DNA from: Rapana venosa
Lineage: Eukaryota > Mollusca > Gastropoda > Neogastropoda > Muricidae
Direction: 5' to 3'
DNA: 64,000 nucleotides
Assembly: GCA_028751875.1 (NCBI GenBank)
Contig: CM054153.1
Location: forward strand, 27,682,552 to 27,746,551
A program made the translations under genes and the position numbers. Of the stretch, positions 63,537 through 64,000 are shown one piece after another. The notes under the pieces are model-generated. The model was given only the letters and a program-made list of their open reading frames with translations. It did no database searches and was not told where the DNA came from. Position 1 is the first letter of the stretch. Each line of letters starts with the position of its first letter.

Positions 63537-64000
63537 GAAATTTTCTTCTGTGTTTATTCTAAATCTGCATTACAGTCTCTCAATAACTCGACATTGATGG
63601 ATGGGCAGAATCTTATTATTGAAATTATTTTGTTGGTACATTTTCTAATTTCGATAGGTTCGAGTGTTAGGCTACTTTCTGCTGGGTTCCATCTCACTGT
63701 GGTATTCATTTTGATGAAAAGGTTGACAAAGTTGCCAAAAAGGCAGCGAAACAATACAGCTATTCAACTGTTTTAGGTATTCCTATTTCTCTTCATGAAG
63801 GTTATGCTTTGCTTCAAAATTTTGCTGGAAACATGTAAAAAAAGAAAAAGAAATAGAAATAGGAAGAGGCTGGTTATCCCCAACATACTTGTTCAGTTCT
63901 GGATATTGAGAACTCTTTGTACTCAGTACGGCTTTCGAAAAGCCTGTACTAGAACAAAAAAGTTTCTCCAATCCACAGATTAAAAGTAAAAATGCTTTCG
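63535..64000 (+). pseudogene. RNase H domain fragment of a retrotransposon, runs off the window
   Basis: Frames read SKSALQSLNNS near 63,570, then EII.LVHFLISIGSSVRLL, and after a shift VPSHCGI-like, HFDEKVDKVAKKAAK. The order DSKSAL...L...S....WVPSHCGI..NE..D..AK.A is the RNase H domain found at the 3' end of I/Nimbus-type non-LTR elements, and also in some other elements. The copy has at least one frameshift and a stop. A (CA)n tract lies just upstream. Which element it belongs to needs the sequence beyond 64,000. Confidence 0.6.

Overview
The window is animal nuclear DNA with long AT-rich introns, many microsatellites and minisatellites, tRNA-derived SINEs and broken non-LTR retrotransposons. 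The repeat style fits a lophotrochozoan, most likely a mollusc, but no species marker is present, so that is an inference. No prokaryotic operon, CRISPR array or phage gene is seen.

The one recognisable host protein gene is on the minus strand, from about 35.6 kb down to 9,182. It encodes a P4-ATPase lipid flippase of the ATP8B type. Eleven clean exons between 23,873 and 9,182 join without a single phase conflict into 759 codons. They cover the end of the nucleotide-binding domain, the GDGAND hinge, the C-terminal membrane domain and an ATP8B-type C-tail. Eight further exons between 25,776 and about 35,590 continue the protein upstream through the phosphorylation loop, TM3-TM4, the actuator domain and TM1-TM2. 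Those eight carry single-base indels and homopolymer errors. The extreme N-terminus was not found.

From about 24.9 to 48.5 kb every kind of sequence (exons, SINEs, LINEs, spacer) shows inflated homopolymers and frameshifts, whereas both flanks are clean. This looks like unpolished assembly rather than biology, so the broken flippase exons should not be read as a pseudogene.

The right part (48.5-64 kb) has no host protein gene that I recognise. It holds one intact-looking tRNA-Ser(AGA) at 61,370-61,451, a 5'-truncated L2/CR1-like LINE (56.7-58.1 kb), two copies of another non-LTR lineage with a C-terminal CCHC-like motif (49.85-50.75 kb minus, 61.5-62.7 kb plus), an RNase H fragment at the right edge, and many simple repeats including a roughly 200-bp G tract. 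A third non-LTR element lies at 43.3-45.6 kb.

Points most worth a second look: two minisatellites that have each amplified a 3' splice site plus the first bases of a flippase exon; a GC-AG intron; a SINE whose head seems to fuse a tRNA-like A-box region to a 5S rRNA-like segment; SINEs sharing one head but ending in two different tails; a 600-bp-arm inverted repeat bounded by TTAA; and short repeats that share the LINE 3' end.
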